From positions 1 to 15,544 of the forward strand of contig JALGWK010000034.1 in assembly GCA_025774205.1 (NCBI GenBank): DNA of 15,544 nucleotides, read 5' to 3'. Positions 14,262-15,544 of the stretch are shown here, in pieces (the stretch's first letter is position 1; each line of letters opens with the position of its first letter). Position numbers and translations under genes: made by a program. The stretch comes from a bacterium. GTDB taxonomy: Bacteria; Blakebacterota; Blakebacteria; Blakebacterales; Blakebacteraceae. The notes under the pieces were generated by a model that had not been told where the DNA came from, did no database searches, and saw nothing but the letters and a program-made list of their open reading frames with translations.

Positions 14262-15074
14262 ATGCAGGCAGACGAGATCAGGTCGCAGGCGGCGGCAGCG
14301 CTCACCCTCATCAGGGAGCGTCGACCGCTCATCCACCAGATCACCAACTACGTGGTGATGAACCAGACGGCGAACATCACCCTCCTGGTGGGAGCCTCCC
14401 CGGTTATGGCTCATGCCAAGGAGGAAGTCGCCGACATGGTCGGATTCGCGGGCGCCCTCGTCCTGAACCCGGGCACCCTGGAGCCCTACTGGGTGGAGGC
14501 GATGCTGATCGCCGGCCGGAAGGCGAACGAACTGGGGGTGCCGATCGTGCTCGATCCGGTCGGCGCGGGCGCGACGCCCTTCAGGACCGAGTCGTTCCTG
14601 CAGTTCCTCAAGGAACTAGACCTCGCCGTGGTGCGGGGCAATTCCGGCGAGATCGGCGCCCTTTCAGGAGCCGGTGGAGAGGTGATCGGGGTGGACAGTG
14701 TCACCGGGGTGACTGACCCGGCAGCTGTGACATCAGCGGCAGCCACCAGCTGGTCCTCGGTCGCCGCCATCACCGGCGAGAGGGATGTTATCTCCGATGG
14801 TGAGCGTACGATCGGGGTTGATAATGGCCACATGTGGCTGACCACGCTGACCGGTACCGGCTGCATGGCGACCTCGATGATCGGCTGCTTCCTCGCCGTG
14901 GAGGAGGACCGCCTGGTCGCGACCGCGAGCGCCCTGGCCTGTTACGGACTGGCCGCCGAGAGAGCTGCTGAAGAAGCGAAAGGACCGGGCACGTTCAAGG
15001 CCGCCCTCTTTGACGCGATGTACCATCTGACTCCTGAAGACCTCGAGAATGGAGCCAGGGTGGAAGTACTCTGA
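14262..15074 (+). CDS. thiM: Hydroxyethylthiazole kinase
   Basis: 270 aa from ATG 14262 (a GTG directly before it at 14259 is in frame; AGGAG serves either). Ribokinase-like ThiM motifs: HQITNYVVMNQTAN at 25-38, GASPVMA at 44-50, LNPGTL at 68-73, LDPVGAGATPFR at 97-108, RGNSGEI at 125-131 and GTGCMAT at 198-204 with Cys201 near the ATP gamma-phosphate. The enzyme phosphorylates the thiazole alcohol, a salvage step that supplies ThiE. Length is normal for the family. thiD, usually the third salvage partner, is not in the window; only about 90 bases separate thiM from the next gene, an exported M28-like protein. The cell may make the pyrimidine moiety elsewhere. Confidence 0.95.
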   Translation: MQADEIRSQAAAALTLIRERRPLIHQITNYVVMNQTANITLLVGASPVMAHAKEEVADMVGFAGALVLNPGTLEPYWVEAMLIAGRKANELGVPIVLDPVGAGATPFRTESFLQFLKELDLAVVRGNSGEIGALSGAGGEVIGVDSVTGVTDPAAVTSAAATSWSSVAAITGERDVISDGERTIGVDNGHMWLTTLTGTGCMATSMIGCFLAVEEDRLVATASALACYGLAAERAAEEAKGPGTFKAALFDAMYHLTPEDLENGARVEVL

Positions 15075-15113
15075 ACTGAACTGATCTGAGAAGGTTCTCT
15101 GACCCTAATGCCC

Positions 15114-15147
15114 TGTCACGCGACAAATGTTGTCACCTGATATGACA
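15114..15147. repeat. Nested TGTCA/TGACA repeats in the gap after thiM
   Basis: TGTCAC occurs at 15114-15119 and 15131-15136. GACAA-ATG-TTGTC (15122-15134) is a 5-bp inverted repeat, and TGTCA (15131-15135) pairs with TGACA (15143-15147) across seven bases. The cluster lies 18-51 bases before the start codon at 15165, so it could be an operator or a leader stem. Each element is short. Confidence 0.3.
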
Positions 15148-15164
15148 CTGGAAAAGGAACAGTC

Positions 15165-15544
15165 ATGAGATCGTTGACATTATTTCGACGGACCACCATG
15201 CCGCTCCTGATCGTGCTGCTGATCGGGCCATGCGCGATCCAGGCTCAGGGGATCACCACTCCCCTGGAGCAGGAGATACTCACCCTGCTCACCAACGAGA
15301 TCTCGGGTCAGATGATCTTCAACAACGAGGTCATGCTCGCCGGCGCGCCCTGGGTCAGGGAGGCGGATGAGCTGACCGACACCTTCTACGAGTCACAGAA
15401 GATCTACGACCTGGTCCGCTCCTACGGCATCGAGACCACCCGGTTCGTGAGGCATTCGAGCGAACGGACCTTCGATTATCCGCTGGCGGGTGAATTCTGG
15501 ATTGAGGAGCCGCAGCCGCGGCTGATCGCCCGGATCGGGGCCGA
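15165..15544 (+). CDS. Exported M28-peptidase-like protein, 5' part only
   Basis: 126 codons are visible before the window ends. AAGGA stands seven bases before the ATG. The signal peptide is clear: MRSLTLFRR, hydrophobic 12-22, AIQAQ cut near 28. The mature start, LLTNEISGQMIF at about 41-52, followed by FYESQKIYDLVRSYGIE and later FDYPLAGEFWI, resembles the N-terminal region of PA-domain-containing M28 peptidases, in which an 'EISG' helix and a 'YGLE' strand precede the PA domain. The zinc-binding part would lie beyond the window, so the family call is tentative. If right, it adds a second probable aminopeptidase to the exported set here. It follows thiM by 90 bases on the same strand. Confidence 0.6.
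   Translation, partial: MRSLTLFRRTTMPLLIVLLIGPCAIQAQGITTPLEQEILTLLTNEISGQMIFNNEVMLAGAPWVREADELTDTFYESQKIYDLVRSYGIETTRFVRHSSERTFDYPLAGEFWIEEPQPRLIARIGA

Overview
The window is a stretch of GC-rich bacterial chromosome, with densely packed genes and short operons on both strands. Most products appear to be exported: two Sec-dependent zinc carboxypeptidases, one M28 aminopeptidase lipoprotein, a second M28-like exported protein cut by the window edge, a mutarotase lipoprotein and a six-bladed propeller lipoprotein. Exported M14 and M28 peptidases together with propeller lipoproteins carrying a GEGPGEF-type motif are typical of Gemmatimonadota and neighbouring phyla. That placement is an inference from gene content; no rRNA or other phylogenetic marker is present.

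Layout, left to right. 1-524 (-): remains of an anaerobic sulfatase-maturase-like radical SAM gene whose cluster-binding segment is absent. 623-1810 (-): propeller lipoprotein. 2006-3625 (+): thiamine-diphosphate-dependent enzyme of the acetolactate synthase type. It converges on the M14 operon, and the intrinsic terminator between them (3653-3689) is built for the minus strand. 3747-7906 (-): two paralogous secreted M14 carboxypeptidases in tandem. 8138-8503 (+): small zinc-ribbon/DUF2007 protein, whose 3' end overlaps that of an ornithine cyclodeaminase/mu-crystallin-like gene (8498-9475, -). 9476-9941: 466 bases without an intact gene, holding a decayed NTF2-like (lumazine-binding) remnant, a short tandem repeat and a weak terminator. 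13519 down to 9942 (-): operon of an adenosine-deaminase-like enzyme, a mutarotase lipoprotein and an M28 aminopeptidase lipoprotein. 13622-15074 (+): thiE-thiM, divergent from that operon. 15165-end (+): start of the M28-like exported protein.

How the genes may work together (inference): the cell seems equipped to digest extracellular peptides with a carboxypeptidase pair and at least one aminopeptidase, and to use amino acids and nucleosides inside the cell (OCD-like dehydrogenase or cyclodeaminase, adenosine-deaminase-like enzyme). thiE-thiM gives partial thiazole salvage and thiamine phosphate synthesis, whose end product is the cofactor of the ThDP enzyme about 10 kb away. No TPP riboswitch, tRNA, rRNA, CRISPR array, transposase or phage gene was seen. 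The most unusual points are the deletion-disrupted radical SAM gene, the Asp-rich calcium-type loops shared at the same place in both M14 catalytic domains, the NTF2-like remnant, and a perfect 13-base palindrome filling most of the spacer of the predicted promoter between the adenosine deaminase and thiE operons.
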